This document shows, one piece after another, positions 34,295 through 42,936 of a stretch of 64,000 nucleotides of DNA. Position numbers and translations under genes: made by a program. Position 1 is the stretch's first letter, and each line of letters starts with the position of its first letter. Under the pieces are notes generated by a model. It had not been told where the DNA came from, ran no database searches, and saw only the letters and a list, made by a program, of their open reading frames with translations. The stretch spans positions 2,914,001 to 2,978,000 of the forward strand of contig NZ_CP188040.1 of assembly GCF_049943125.1 (NCBI RefSeq), given 5' to 3'. The stretch is from JAEXZL01 sp049943125. GTDB taxonomy: Bacteria; Bacillota; Clostridia; Clostridiales; Clostridiaceae.

Positions 34295-35284
34295 ATGGTA
34301 TATATTGCATCAGATAATAGATATTCGGAAATGGTTTACAGAAGATGTGGGAATAGTGGTTTGAAGCTTCCAGTAATCTCCTTAGGAATGTGGCATAATT
34401 TTGGTGGCGTGGATACTTATGAAAACGGACGGGCTATTGCAAGGAAGGCCTTCGATTTAGGTATTACTCATTTTGATTTGGCTAATAATTATGGTCCTCC
34501 AGCAGGGTCTGCAGAGGAGAACTTTGGTAGAATGCTTCAGGAGGATTTTAAGCCTTATAGAGATGAGCTGGTTATATCCTCTAAGGCTGGCTATTACATG
34601 TGGCCAGGTCCCTATGGAGAATGGGGCTCAAAGAAATACCTGGTATCAAGTCTGGACCAGAGCCTAAAGAGAATGAAGCTGGATTATGTGGATATATTCT
34701 ATCATCATAGACCGGATCCTGATACTCCATTAGAGGAGACCATGGAAGCCCTAGATTTAATCGTAAGACAGGGTAAGGCTCTTTATGTGGGAATCTCCAA
34801 CTATAAGAAGGAGGAGGCAGAAAAGGCCTTCAAGATACTTAAGGAGCTTAGAACTCCAGTTATAATTCATCAGCCTTCCTACAGCATGTTTAATAGATGG
34901 ATTGAGGATGGACTTCAGGATACTCTTAAGGAATATGGTATAGGCTCTATAGCCTTCTCACCTCTTGCACAAGGGATGCTCACTGGTAAATATCTAAAGG
35001 GAATTCCAGCAGACTCTAGAGCAGCAGGAAGCTCTGTATTCTTAAATAGTAAGGATATAACAGAAGAGAAGCTTTCAAAGCTGAGAGAGCTGAACAAAAT
35101 AGCTGAGGAAAGAGGACAAAGTCTAACACAGCTAGCCCTGGCCTGGGTGTTAAGAGAAGAGAGGGTTACCTCTGCTTTAATTGGAGCCAGCAAGGTAAGC
35201 CAGGTAGAGGAGAATGTGGGGACTATTAAGAATCTTAGCTTTAGTGAGGAAGAGTTGAAGAGGATTGATGAGATATTGAAGTAG
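34295..35284 (+). CDS. Aldo/keto reductase (YghZ/Gpr-like)
   Basis: A 329-residue AKR with the catalytic tetrad visible: Asp and Tyr in THFDLANNYGPP near 60-66, Lys in ISSKAGYYMWPGPYG near 97, and His in DIFYHHRPDPDTP near 130. The WPGPYGEWGSKK stretch and C-terminal SALIGASKVSQVEENV are typical of the Kv-beta/YghZ group, which reduce L-glyceraldehyde 3-phosphate or methylglyoxal with NADPH. AAAGGGAGG precedes the ATG. It has its own terminator and appears monocistronic. Confidence 0.9.
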   Translation: MVYIASDNRYSEMVYRRCGNSGLKLPVISLGMWHNFGGVDTYENGRAIARKAFDLGITHFDLANNYGPPAGSAEENFGRMLQEDFKPYRDELVISSKAGYYMWPGPYGEWGSKKYLVSSLDQSLKRMKLDYVDIFYHHRPDPDTPLEETMEALDLIVRQGKALYVGISNYKKEEAEKAFKILKELRTPVIIHQPSYSMFNRWIEDGLQDTLKEYGIGSIAFSPLAQGMLTGKYLKGIPADSRAAGSSVFLNSKDITEEKLSKLRELNKIAEERGQSLTQLALAWVLREERVTSALIGASKVSQVEENVGTIKNLSFSEEELKRIDEILK

Positions 35285-35291
35285 GTAAATT

Positions 35292-35322
35292 ATAGCCTGT
35301 CTAGATGACGGGCTATTTTTTA
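35292..35322 (+). terminator. Terminator after the aldo/keto reductase gene
   Basis: ATAGCC.GTC and GAC.GGCTAT form a stem with a small mismatch around TAGAT, followed by TTTTTT. Confidence 0.82.
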
Positions 35323-35603
35323 TGAGTTTGGATAATTAGGCTGTGGAAGGGGACAAATATTAGGGTGAGTCTAGAGTGTGAAGAAGCGAACTTTTAATTG
35401 GAGTATACAGTTGTAGGAATAATGTATTAAAATATAGGTAGATGGGATTATTTGTTATAAAAGGGATTAGGTTAACTCTGTTTCTTATGAAAAGTACAAG
35501 TAATACTATAATCAAGCATTTAATTTACTTTATCTTTAAATAAAGTAAGTAGAATTTTTATATAATATAGTTATAAAATATTATGGATACTGGTGAGGTA
35601 CTG
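35323..35603. other. Intergenic region at the left edge of the accessory stretch, with palindrome
   Basis: No gene seen. At 35525-35548 TTACTTTAT and ATAAAGTAA are perfect 9-bp inverted arms around six bases, and TATAAT at 35561-35566 is a likely -10 element, so the palindrome covers the -35 region of the promoter for the PLD-helicase gene and may be an operator. The rest shows no repeats or att-like sequence that I can pair with the other edge. Confidence 0.45.
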
Positions 35604-38510
35604 ATGGAATTTATATTAGAGGAACTATATAGAGAAATAGAAGAAAATGCAATAGAGCTTCCAGTAGAGGTCAAAACAATAATAGAAAAAAGCTACTTGG
35701 TGAAAAATAAGCTTATAGTTAATTCTCAAAGAGGAAATTTGTTAAAAGAGCTTAAGCTTTCCTTAAGTGAGTGTATAAGCTTTTCTTTTGCAGTAGCTTT
35801 TGTTAATTTTAGTGGCTTACAGCTTTTATTAGACTCCTTTAAGGAGTTGGAGGAAAGAGGTATTAAAGGAAGAATAATAACCTCTACCTATTTAAATTTT
35901 ACTGAACCAAAGGCTCTAGAAAGAATAAAAGAGTTTGATAATATAGATATGAAAATCTTTATTGCTGATAATGATAAAGGGTTTCATACTAAGGCTTATA
36001 TCTTTGAAAATGTAGACAATTATAAAATTATCATAGGCTCTTCCAACATAACTCAAAAGGCTTTGAAAAGTAATGTAGAATGGAATGTAATGATAATTTC
36101 AAAGAAGGAAGCAGATTTCGTTACAAGTGTTTTAGAAGAATATCAAGGTCTATGGAATTGCACCGATGAGGTGAATGGAGAGTTCTTAGATAAATATAGG
36201 GATTTTATAGCTACTCTTCAAAAAAGACAGGAGAAGAGTGTTTTAAATTTCTCTGAGTATAAAAGTATTAAGCCTAATTCTATGCAAGTTAGAGCTCTTG
36301 AGGGATTAAAAAGACTTAGAACCTCGGGAGAGGATAAGGGCTTAGTGGTTGCTGCCACAGGAACAGGTAAAACATATATGGCTGCCTTTGATGCTTTGGA
36401 GGTTAAGCCAAGAAAGCTGCTGTTCTTAGTACATAGAGAGGATATATTATTATCTGCTGAACGAACCTTTAAAACTCTTTCCCACAATAAAAATGTCACT
36501 ACAGGCTTTTATACAGGGAATGCTAAGGATAAAGGGGCTGATTATTTATTTGCCACAAGAAGTACTATGGAGAAACATTACGAAGCTTTTGCGCCGGAAG
36601 AGTTTGATTACATAGTTATAGATGAGGCACATCATAGCACTAGTCCTACATATAAAAAAATACTTGAATATTTTAAGCCTAAGTTTTTATTAGGCATCAC
36701 TGCTACCCCTGAGAGATGTGATGAAGGTAATATTTTCGATGTATTTGATAATAATGTTGCTTTGGAAATTAGGCTTCATGAGGCTTTAGAGGAGGATCTT
36801 ATAGTTCCATTTCATTACTTTGGAATTACCGATGTTGAAGGGGTAGATTTAGAAGGTGTGGATTTAAATGATACTCAAGAGCTAGCAAAGCGATTAATGA
36901 TTAATAAAAGAGTAGATTTCATTGCAGAAAAAATGAATTTTTATGGCTTTGATGGAGAGTATCAAAAGACAATAGGTTTTTGTCAGAACAGAGAGCATGC
37001 TAAGTACATGGCAGAGGAATTTAATAAAAGAGGTATAGAAAGTATTGTATTAACAGGAGATGATTCTGTTTCTGTTAGAGAAGAAGGTATCAAAAGATTA
37101 GAGAGTAATGATGATCCTTTAAAGGTGATTTTCACCGTGGACATATTTAATGAAGGGGTTGATATCCCTGCTATTAATCAGGTATTAATGCTTAGACCTA
37201 CTAACTCACCAATAATTTTTATACAGCAGCTAGGAAGAGGGTTAAGAAAGTTTTTGGATAAGAGCTTTCTAACGGTTATTGATTTTATTGGAAATCACAA
37301 CAAGACCTTCTTAATTGCCATAGCTCTAAAAGGAGAAAGGTATTATGATAAAGACAGCTTGAAGGTAGCAGTGGCAACGGATTTCTCCAACGTTCCTGGT
37401 TGTACCAATATTCAAATAGATAGAATATCACAGGAAAGAATTTTAAAGCAGTTAAATCAAGAGAATTTTTATAGCCTAAGGTATTTTAAAGAGGAATATA
37501 ATAATTTTAAAGCCTTTAGGGGAGGAAGAATTCCTAGTAAGCTAATGGATTATATACAGTATGATGGAGCCCCTGATCCATTAAAGTTTTTAAAGCTTCC
37601 TGGAATTGATACCTATCAAGATTTTTTACTTAAGGTGGAAAAAGGAATAGAACTGAAGGAATATACAAGTAATGAGGTGTTTAAAAAGTTTTTAAAGGAG
37701 CTTTCTAGTAAGCTTCCAATTAAGCGTCCTCACGAGTTTGCTATATTAAAATTTTTAATTAATAATGATAGTATAACCTTAGAGCAAGCTAAGGGTGAGA
37801 TAGAAAGATATTTAGATTCTGTGGACATGGATACTATAGATCATGCATTTAGAACGTTAAATCAAGATTTTTATGATCCAGCTCAAAAGAAAAGATTTGA
37901 AAAGCTTGTACAGTTAAATGAAAATATCCTTTACCCTTCAATACAGTTGAAAAATGGGCTTCAAAATAAAGAGCTGAAAGGCTACTTTGAGGATTTAATT
38001 AATTATGGCTTGCTTAGATACCAAAATAATTTTGGTAGTGAAAATTATGGGATACCATTTTTCAAGCTCTATGAGCAATATAGAATGATTGACATAGCTC
38101 TTCTATCTAACTATGAAAAAACTCATAGTGCATATAGAGGGAGTGGATTATTAACTAATGGTAAGGAATTCTTCTTGTTTGTTGATCTTCATAAGGAAGA
38201 GGATGTTAGAGAGGAAATAAATTATAAGGATGAATTTATAAATCAAAGCATTTTTCAATGGCAAACACCTAATTCCACTGGTCAGGACTCTGATAGGGGA
38301 AAAGACATAATATTTAATAAGGATAGAGGGGTTAATCTTCATTTGTTTATAAGAAAATATAAAGAAATAGATGGAGTAGTTCAGCCTTATATCTATATAG
38401 GTAAGGGAGATACTATTGAATATGAAGGTGAAAAGCCAATAACAACTAAGCTGAAGCTTTTACATAAGCTCCCTGAAGCACTATATATAGAATTTGTTAA
38501 AAAGGTATAA
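35604..38510 (+). CDS. PLD-nuclease / DEAH helicase / DUF3427 protein (putative defence)
   Basis: A 968-residue multidomain protein. N-terminal phospholipase D-like nuclease: His128 and Lys130 in GFHTKAYIF with IIGSSNIT further on (HxK...S/N signature). SF2 helicase core: Walker A AATGTGKTYMAA (Lys257), DEAH box YIVIDEAHHSTS, motif III GITATPER, motif VI QQLGRGLRKF. The C-terminal 350 residues correspond to DUF3427. The ATG at 35604 has GGTGAGG upstream; the frame opens at 35583. Proteins of this layout are thought to cut and translocate on foreign DNA, but no mechanism is established to my knowledge. A convergent NUDIX gene follows; only a terminator separates them. Confidence 0.82.
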   Translation: MEFILEELYREIEENAIELPVEVKTIIEKSYLVKNKLIVNSQRGNLLKELKLSLSECISFSFAVAFVNFSGLQLLLDSFKELEERGIKGRIITSTYLNFTEPKALERIKEFDNIDMKIFIADNDKGFHTKAYIFENVDNYKIIIGSSNITQKALKSNVEWNVMIISKKEADFVTSVLEEYQGLWNCTDEVNGEFLDKYRDFIATLQKRQEKSVLNFSEYKSIKPNSMQVRALEGLKRLRTSGEDKGLVVAATGTGKTYMAAFDALEVKPRKLLFLVHREDILLSAERTFKTLSHNKNVTTGFYTGNAKDKGADYLFATRSTMEKHYEAFAPEEFDYIVIDEAHHSTSPTYKKILEYFKPKFLLGITATPERCDEGNIFDVFDNNVALEIRLHEALEEDLIVPFHYFGITDVEGVDLEGVDLNDTQELAKRLMINKRVDFIAEKMNFYGFDGEYQKTIGFCQNREHAKYMAEEFNKRGIESIVLTGDDSVSVREEGIKRLESNDDPLKVIFTVDIFNEGVDIPAINQVLMLRPTNSPIIFIQQLGRGLRKFLDKSFLTVIDFIGNHNKTFLIAIALKGERYYDKDSLKVAVATDFSNVPGCTNIQIDRISQERILKQLNQENFYSLRYFKEEYNNFKAFRGGRIPSKLMDYIQYDGAPDPLKFLKLPGIDTYQDFLLKVEKGIELKEYTSNEVFKKFLKELSSKLPIKRPHEFAILKFLINNDSITLEQAKGEIERYLDSVDMDTIDHAFRTLNQDFYDPAQKKRFEKLVQLNENILYPSIQLKNGLQNKELKGYFEDLINYGLLRYQNNFGSENYGIPFFKLYEQYRMIDIALLSNYEKTHSAYRGSGLLTNGKEFFLFVDLHKEEDVREEINYKDEFINQSIFQWQTPNSTGQDSDRGKDIIFNKDRGVNLHLFIRKYKEIDGVVQPYIYIGKGDTIEYEGEKPITTKLKLLHKLPEALYIEFVKKV

Positions 38511-38513
38511 AGC

Positions 38514-38546
38514 AAAAGGTCGAGGAAAAGTTTCCTCGGCCTTTTT
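38514..38546. terminator. Bidirectional terminator between PLD-helicase and NUDIX genes
   Basis: AAAAGG.CGAGGAAA pairs with TTTCCTCG.CCTTTT around AG, with a T-tract on the right and A-run on the left; it overlaps the end of the NUDIX gene. Confidence 0.9.
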
Positions 38547-38931
38547 ATAATATCTTCTTTAATTCATTTACCACCTCTATATCTGCAGGTAACCAGTCTA
38601 CAGAATCCAAGGAGTACTTATCAAGCCATTTAGCAGAGCTATGCTCCATTAATTTTATATCCCCATTCCTAAGGGAGCATAGGAAACAATCCATTGTAAG
38701 ATGAAAGTTAGGATAATCATATTCAACAGTAAGGACATATTTATCCACTGAAATTTCTACGGCTAATTCTTCTTTTATTTCTCTTATTAAGGCGACTTCT
38801 TTTGATTCCCCCTCTTCAATTTTACCCCCAGGGAATTCCCACCCACCTTCAAAATCACCATAACCACGTTGTGTGGTAAAAACCTTATCTTCATTCTTTA
38901 TTATTGCAGCAACTACCCTTATTGTTTTCAT
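38545..38931 (-). CDS. NUDIX (deoxy)nucleoside triphosphate pyrophosphohydrolase, MutT-like
   Basis: A 128-residue NUDIX hydrolase with the full box GGKIEEGESKEVALIREIKEEL at residues about 35-56 (the usual final Gly is Ala). It begins IRVVAAIIKNEDKVFTTQRGYG, as in MutT/8-oxo-dGTPases that clean the nucleotide pool. GGAGA lies before the ATG. Being convergent with the PLD-helicase-DUF3427 gene, it may belong functionally to it; I recall NUDIX genes or domains near DUF3427 proteins in other genomes but have not verified this. Confidence 0.85.
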   Translation of the reverse strand: MKTIRVVAAIIKNEDKVFTTQRGYGDFEGGWEFPGGKIEEGESKEVALIREIKEELAVEISVDKYVLTVEYDYPNFHLTMDCFLCSLRNGDIKLMEHSSAKWLDKYSLDSVDWLPADIEVVNELKKIL

Positions 38932-39016
38932 ATAGTTTTCTCCATGTAAATAATAGTGTATTTTCTCTAATTAATTATATTATTAATGATTAAAAATCAC
39001 AACGAAATATATAGTG

Positions 39017-39049
39017 TGTGACTTATAGTCCGTTGTTAATAAAGTCACA
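39017..39049. promoter_or_regulatory. Inverted repeat upstream of the XRE gene, likely operator
   Basis: TGTGACTT and AAGTCACA are perfect 8-bp arms 17 bases apart, about two helical turns centre to centre, ending 30 bp before the GTG start. It fits a site bound by two XRE-type dimers or one dimer with DNA bending, and lies in the divergent region shared with the NUDIX gene. Confidence 0.55.
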
Positions 39050-39079
39050 TATTAATACTCTAACCTTAGAGGTGATGTT

Positions 39080-39301
39080 GTGAGCGATGTAAAAGTATCC
39101 TTGGGTAATAGGATTAAACAGTTAAGAAAGGCAAAAGGAATTAGTCAGGAAACTTTAGCCTTGAAAGTTGAGCTAGATAGAACTTATATTGCTTCTGTTG
39201 AGAATGGAAAAAGAAATATTTCCATCATTAATATTCAGAAGATTTGTAATGGACTTGAAATATCCTTAAAAGATTTCTTTTCAGGAGAAGAGTTCTTATA
39301 A
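39080..39301 (+). CDS. XRE-family helix-turn-helix regulator
   Basis: A 73-residue Cro/C1-type protein that is almost only a HTH domain (LGNRIKQLRKAKGISQETLALKVELDRTYIASVENGKRNISIINIQKICNGL). The GTG start has GAGGTGATG upstream. Small XRE proteins of this kind control restriction-modification and other defence genes to avoid toxicity; it lies 60 bp ahead of the EVE-like gene in the same direction, with an inverted repeat upstream for autoregulation. Confidence 0.85.
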   Translation: MSDVKVSLGNRIKQLRKAKGISQETLALKVELDRTYIASVENGKRNISIINIQKICNGLEISLKDFFSGEEFL

Positions 39302-39334
39302 GGCATATATTTTCTAAGGCTAGCGCTTAACGAT

Positions 39335-39350
39335 GTTAATTTTTATTAAC
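39335..39350 (+). other. Small hairpin before the EVE-like gene
   Basis: GTTAAT and ATTAAC pair around TTTT immediately before the ribosome-binding site TAGGAGG. It could modulate translation of the EVE-like protein or be a regulator half-site pair. Confidence 0.35.
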
Positions 39351-39361
39351 TAGGAGGAAAG

Positions 39362-39850
39362 ATGGATTATTTTTTTGTGTTCCAAAACAGAACTTTTTAT
39401 GAAGAAAAAAAGGGAGGCTTTTTATGGGCTCCCAAGTATGGAAAGGATGGGGGAACTAAGTCCCATTGGGCTATGATGAAGAATGTACATAAAGGAGATG
39501 CCATCATCCATAGTGTGAAAAAAGAAATAGTAGCTATAAGTTTTGCGCTAAGTGATTGTTATTCAAGTCCCAGGCCGGAAGGTGGCTTCACAGATTGGGA
39601 AAGAGATGGTTGGAGAGTTGATGTGGAGTATCATACCTTTAGAAGAGGCATTATAACTTCAGATTATATGGAAACTTTAATGAAGCTTCAACCGGGAGTA
39701 TATGCTCCATTTAATTCTATAGGCAGGGGAAATACAGGATATTTATTTAAAGCCAATAAGGCAATGTATGAATTCATAGTTGAAAAAACATCCTTATTAC
39801 AAAGGACAAGCTTAGAGAAGGATAAGGTTCTAGAATTATTGATTAGATAA
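39362..39850 (+). CDS. EVE/PUA-like domain protein, candidate modified-base reader
   Basis: A 162-residue protein resembling EVE-type PUA-like domains: MDYFFVFQNRTFYEEKKGGFLWAP, SHWAMMKNVHKGDAIIHSVKKEIVAISFAL (the GD-I-H--- strand pattern), and a later KLQPGVYAPFNSIGRGNTGYLF. Such domains bind modified bases in DNA or RNA in an aromatic pocket; several Trp/Tyr/Phe residues here could serve. AGGAGG precedes the ATG. The next gene starts 18 bp after its stop and encodes a nuclease-ATPase, so this may be its target-recognition partner. Family assignment by eye, moderate certainty. Confidence 0.65.
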   Translation: MDYFFVFQNRTFYEEKKGGFLWAPKYGKDGGTKSHWAMMKNVHKGDAIIHSVKKEIVAISFALSDCYSSPRPEGGFTDWERDGWRVDVEYHTFRRGIITSDYMETLMKLQPGVYAPFNSIGRGNTGYLFKANKAMYEFIVEKTSLLQRTSLEKDKVLELLIR

Positions 39851-39868
39851 AAGGGATTGGGGATATTT

Positions 39869-41746
39869 ATGAGAGTAGGGATTAATAGTAAGATAGGGGA
39901 TTGGCTATATAAATATAATAGAGATAGCTTTTCAGAAGAATTAAAGGAATATATTAGTGGTAATAACCTTGAAGTAGATGAGAAGCAGGTAGAGGCCTGG
40001 AGGGACTGTTTTGATTTTCTTAAAAAGACTATTCCAGAGCTACCTAGTGAATATATGGATTCTCATTTGTTATTTGAATATATGCTGCCCTTAGAAAGAG
40101 GTAGAAGACCTGATATAGTTATGCTTATGAATAATAAGGTTGTTATATTTGAATTTAAAGCTAAGGAGATCGAAACTAATAGAGATATTGAGCAGGCAAT
40201 TGGATATAGAGAGGATATAAAGCATTTTCATGAAGTTACAGGAAGATTAAATTTAGATGTTGATAGTTATCTAGTTCTCACTAAAAGTCGTGAAAGTGTT
40301 ATTAGAAAGAGGAAAAGTATTTCAATAATTAATGAAAATACCTTTATTGATGTAATAAAGGAGATTGAGCCAAAACCAATGGAAGATCCTAATGTGGATA
40401 AGTGGATTAGCTCTCCTTATAATCCATTACCGAATATCTTAGAAGCTACTCAACAACTTTTTCAAACGGGAGAGCTTCCTTATATTAAGAGTATAGCAGA
40501 AGGTGATATCGCTTATGCTATTAAAGCAGTGAATAAAATTGTATGGGATAATGAGAGTATTGACCATAAGAAAAAGATTGTATTTGTCAGCGGTGTACCT
40601 GGTTCTGGTAAGACGCTAATTGGACTTAAAACAGTTTATGATTTTAATGGGCTGTATTATGAAAAGACAGGTAATACCTTAGGGGCTATATATTTATCCG
40701 GTAATGGTCCTTTAGTAAACGTTTTACAAGCTCAGCTATCTACTAAAACCATCACCGGTACGGAGGGGAAGGCTTATATAAGAGATATGCTAAGCTTTAA
40801 GCTAGAATATCTTGAAACTAAAAGTATTCCTGATCAAAAGGTAATTGTTTTTGATGAAGCTCAGAGAGCATGGGACAACGAGAAAATGGGAAAAAGCTAT
40901 AGTGAAGTAGAAGCTTTATTAAAGATGGCAGATAAAGCTTATAAGAAAAATGGTTCAATTACTCTATTATGCCTCATTGGTGATGGACAGGCCATACATC
41001 TTGGTGAAGAAAAAGGCATGGATTTATGGCAGCAAGCATTGGAAAGTAATCCAGATTGGGAGGTTTATTTTCCAGAAAAGTATGAAGGCTACTTTGAAAA
41101 TATACAAAATAAAAATATAATCAATGATTTATTTTTAGATGTATCTATAAGAAATAACTTTATTGATACTAGCAAATGGATAGAGGCTATATTAGCAGGA
41201 GACTTAAATAAAGCAAAGGTTGAACTTGAAGTAATGGAGAGTAAAGGATATCGTATTCGAGTGCAACAAGATTTCAAAAAGATTGAAAAGCTAATGGAGA
41301 TACTAAATGAGGAGAAGCCTCAGGAGAAGTATGGACTCTTAGTTTCGTCAAAAGCAAATGTTTTTGATAATGATCTAAAGAAGTTTACAAATTACAGATA
41401 TAGTGATAGCTTTGTAAAAGTATCAGATGCAGGTAAATGGTATTTAGATGAATGTAAAAAGCTAAGAAAGGGAGCCTCTGAATTCTTAATTCAAGGACTT
41501 GAAATTGAAATGCCGATAGTTGTTTTTGAGGGAGATTATTATTTAAAAAATGGGAAGTGGATAATAGATGATGCTGTCTATAGAAAGAACACAAATAAGT
41601 ATAAAAATATAGATGAGATAATTAGAAATATATATAGAGTTCTATTATCTAGAGGCAGACATGGAATGATCATTTATATTCCACCTTCTAATAAAATGCT
41701 AGAAACCCTTGAATTTTTTAAGAGTATGGGCATTCAGAGCTTTTAA
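39869..41746 (+). CDS. PD-(D/E)XK nuclease fused to DUF2075 P-loop ATPase (putative defence effector)
   Basis: A 625-residue protein. Residues 65-125 hold a PD-(D/E)XK nuclease signature: Glu70, RRPDIVML with Asp82, then VVIFEFKAKE with Glu95 and Lys97. The ATPase follows with Walker A SGVPGSGKTLIGLK (Lys248), ALGAIYLSGNGPL, Walker B KVIVFDEAQRAWD and late SRGRHGMIIYIP, as in DUF2075/schlafen-linked helicase-like ATPases. The ATG at 39869 has TGGGGA upstream; the frame opens at a TTG at 39857. Co-directional with XRE and EVE-like genes. Together this looks like a modification-sensing restriction system, by inference. Confidence 0.78.
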   Translation: MRVGINSKIGDWLYKYNRDSFSEELKEYISGNNLEVDEKQVEAWRDCFDFLKKTIPELPSEYMDSHLLFEYMLPLERGRRPDIVMLMNNKVVIFEFKAKEIETNRDIEQAIGYREDIKHFHEVTGRLNLDVDSYLVLTKSRESVIRKRKSISIINENTFIDVIKEIEPKPMEDPNVDKWISSPYNPLPNILEATQQLFQTGELPYIKSIAEGDIAYAIKAVNKIVWDNESIDHKKKIVFVSGVPGSGKTLIGLKTVYDFNGLYYEKTGNTLGAIYLSGNGPLVNVLQAQLSTKTITGTEGKAYIRDMLSFKLEYLETKSIPDQKVIVFDEAQRAWDNEKMGKSYSEVEALLKMADKAYKKNGSITLLCLIGDGQAIHLGEEKGMDLWQQALESNPDWEVYFPEKYEGYFENIQNKNIINDLFLDVSIRNNFIDTSKWIEAILAGDLNKAKVELEVMESKGYRIRVQQDFKKIEKLMEILNEEKPQEKYGLLVSSKANVFDNDLKKFTNYRYSDSFVKVSDAGKWYLDECKKLRKGASEFLIQGLEIEMPIVVFEGDYYLKNGKWIIDDAVYRKNTNKYKNIDEIIRNIYRVLLSRGRHGMIIYIPPSNKMLETLEFFKSMGIQSF

Positions 41747-41820
41747 TTAGCTGATTTTATATATGGGTAAATAACATCCCTATTGACTCAAAGGAGAAAT
41801 CAGTATATTGGAGGGATTTA

Positions 41821-42618
41821 ATGAAAAATCAATACGAAAATGATGAAATTCTATCAGGTGGAAATGTTTCAAATGTATATCGTTCGGGAAATACTGTTAG
41901 AAGAGAGTTAAAAGAAAATAGTCATAAAATTCATCAGGTATTATTACATTTGGACAAGAGAGCCTTCAACTACGCACCTAAGTTTTTAGGTATTGATGAT
42001 AAAAATAGAGAGATATTATCCTTTATTGAAGGTGAAGCTGGTAATTATCCTTTAAAAAAATATATGTGGTCTGATAGTGTTTTAAAGGAAATAGCTAAGA
42101 TGCTACGTCTTTATCATGATGCTGTAAGTGATTTCCCTATTGATGAAAGTTGGCAACCATTAGATAATACTCCTCGTCCCTATGAGGTGTTATGTCACAA
42201 TGACTTTGCCATATACAACATTATTTTTAATAATGAAAAGCCCGTAGGGATTATTGATTTTGACGTTGCAGCTCCGGGGCCAAGAATTTGGGATATAGCT
42301 TATACTCTGTATACCTGTGTTCCTTTAAGTAGACTATATTATTCTGAATCAGGTGATACAATTTATTATGATTCATTAAGAGATGCAAGCAGAATAAAAC
42401 AAAGGATTAAATTGTTCTTTGAATCCTATGGTGTTGAGGGAATGGAAAAAGGGATTATAGAGGTTGTACTGCTACGAATTGAAGCCTTTTGCAAATTAAT
42501 GCAAAGGAAAGCTAATGAAGGAGATAAGGCCTTTCAAAAGATGATTGATGAAGGACATCATGAACACTATCAAAAAGATCTTAAATTTATTCTTGAACAT
42601 GGAAAAGAGTGGATTTGA
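41821..42618 (+). CDS. Aminoglycoside/choline phosphotransferase (APH)-family kinase
   Basis: A 265-residue kinase-like protein. ATP-loop region LSGGNVSNVYRSGNTVRR at the N terminus, catalytic loop VLCHNDFAIYNIIF near 128 (Asp, Asn), and the Mg-binding Asp in VGIIDFDVAAPGPRIWDIAYTLY. Members phosphorylate aminoglycosides, macrolides, choline or homoserine; nothing here selects between them. GGAGGGATTTA precedes the ATG. It sits between two defence-like blocks, alone. Confidence 0.85.
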   Translation: MKNQYENDEILSGGNVSNVYRSGNTVRRELKENSHKIHQVLLHLDKRAFNYAPKFLGIDDKNREILSFIEGEAGNYPLKKYMWSDSVLKEIAKMLRLYHDAVSDFPIDESWQPLDNTPRPYEVLCHNDFAIYNIIFNNEKPVGIIDFDVAAPGPRIWDIAYTLYTCVPLSRLYYSESGDTIYYDSLRDASRIKQRIKLFFESYGVEGMEKGIIEVVLLRIEAFCKLMQRKANEGDKAFQKMIDEGHHEHYQKDLKFILEHGKEWI

Positions 42619-42936
42619 ATTAGTGTTGAAAAAATGACTAGTAATAGGGGTTGTGCATTAAGAAATTTGTGTACAGCCTTTTTTATGTGCTATAAAATAT
42701 GATCTCCAATCAAAGGCAGTTTCTTTAGATTCTCTACTCCTAATAAACATAAATTTACTTTTTTGATAATAAATTTTGAGTTGAAATTCAAAGTAAGACG
42801 TATAATAAGTAACTAATAAAAATATAAATTATTCATCTAATAGGTTATATTTAAGAATTATAATCTATATAATGAATAATTGTTGATTATTCATCAAAAA
42901 GGTTATATACTAAAATTAGTAAATGGAGGTGATTTT
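42619..42936. other. Intergenic region with repeated operator-like elements before satD
   Basis: A weak terminator-like hairpin (GG.TGT.CA with TG.ACA.CC, then TTTTTT) lies at 42650-42684. Two 23-bp direct repeats, ATTATTCATC-AGGTTATAT with four variable bases between, lie at 42828-42850 and 42886-42908 (21 of 23 identical, 58 bp apart). ATGAATAAT at 42872-42880 forms a perfect 9-bp palindrome with the second copy's head. This is a strong candidate control region for satD. No coding frame seen. Confidence 0.6.

Noticed and set aside
35323..35603. Attachment site or integrase-driven island boundary
   Set aside because: No integrase, recombinase, transposase or tRNA gene was found in the window, and I could not pair a direct repeat here with one near 58.4 kb.
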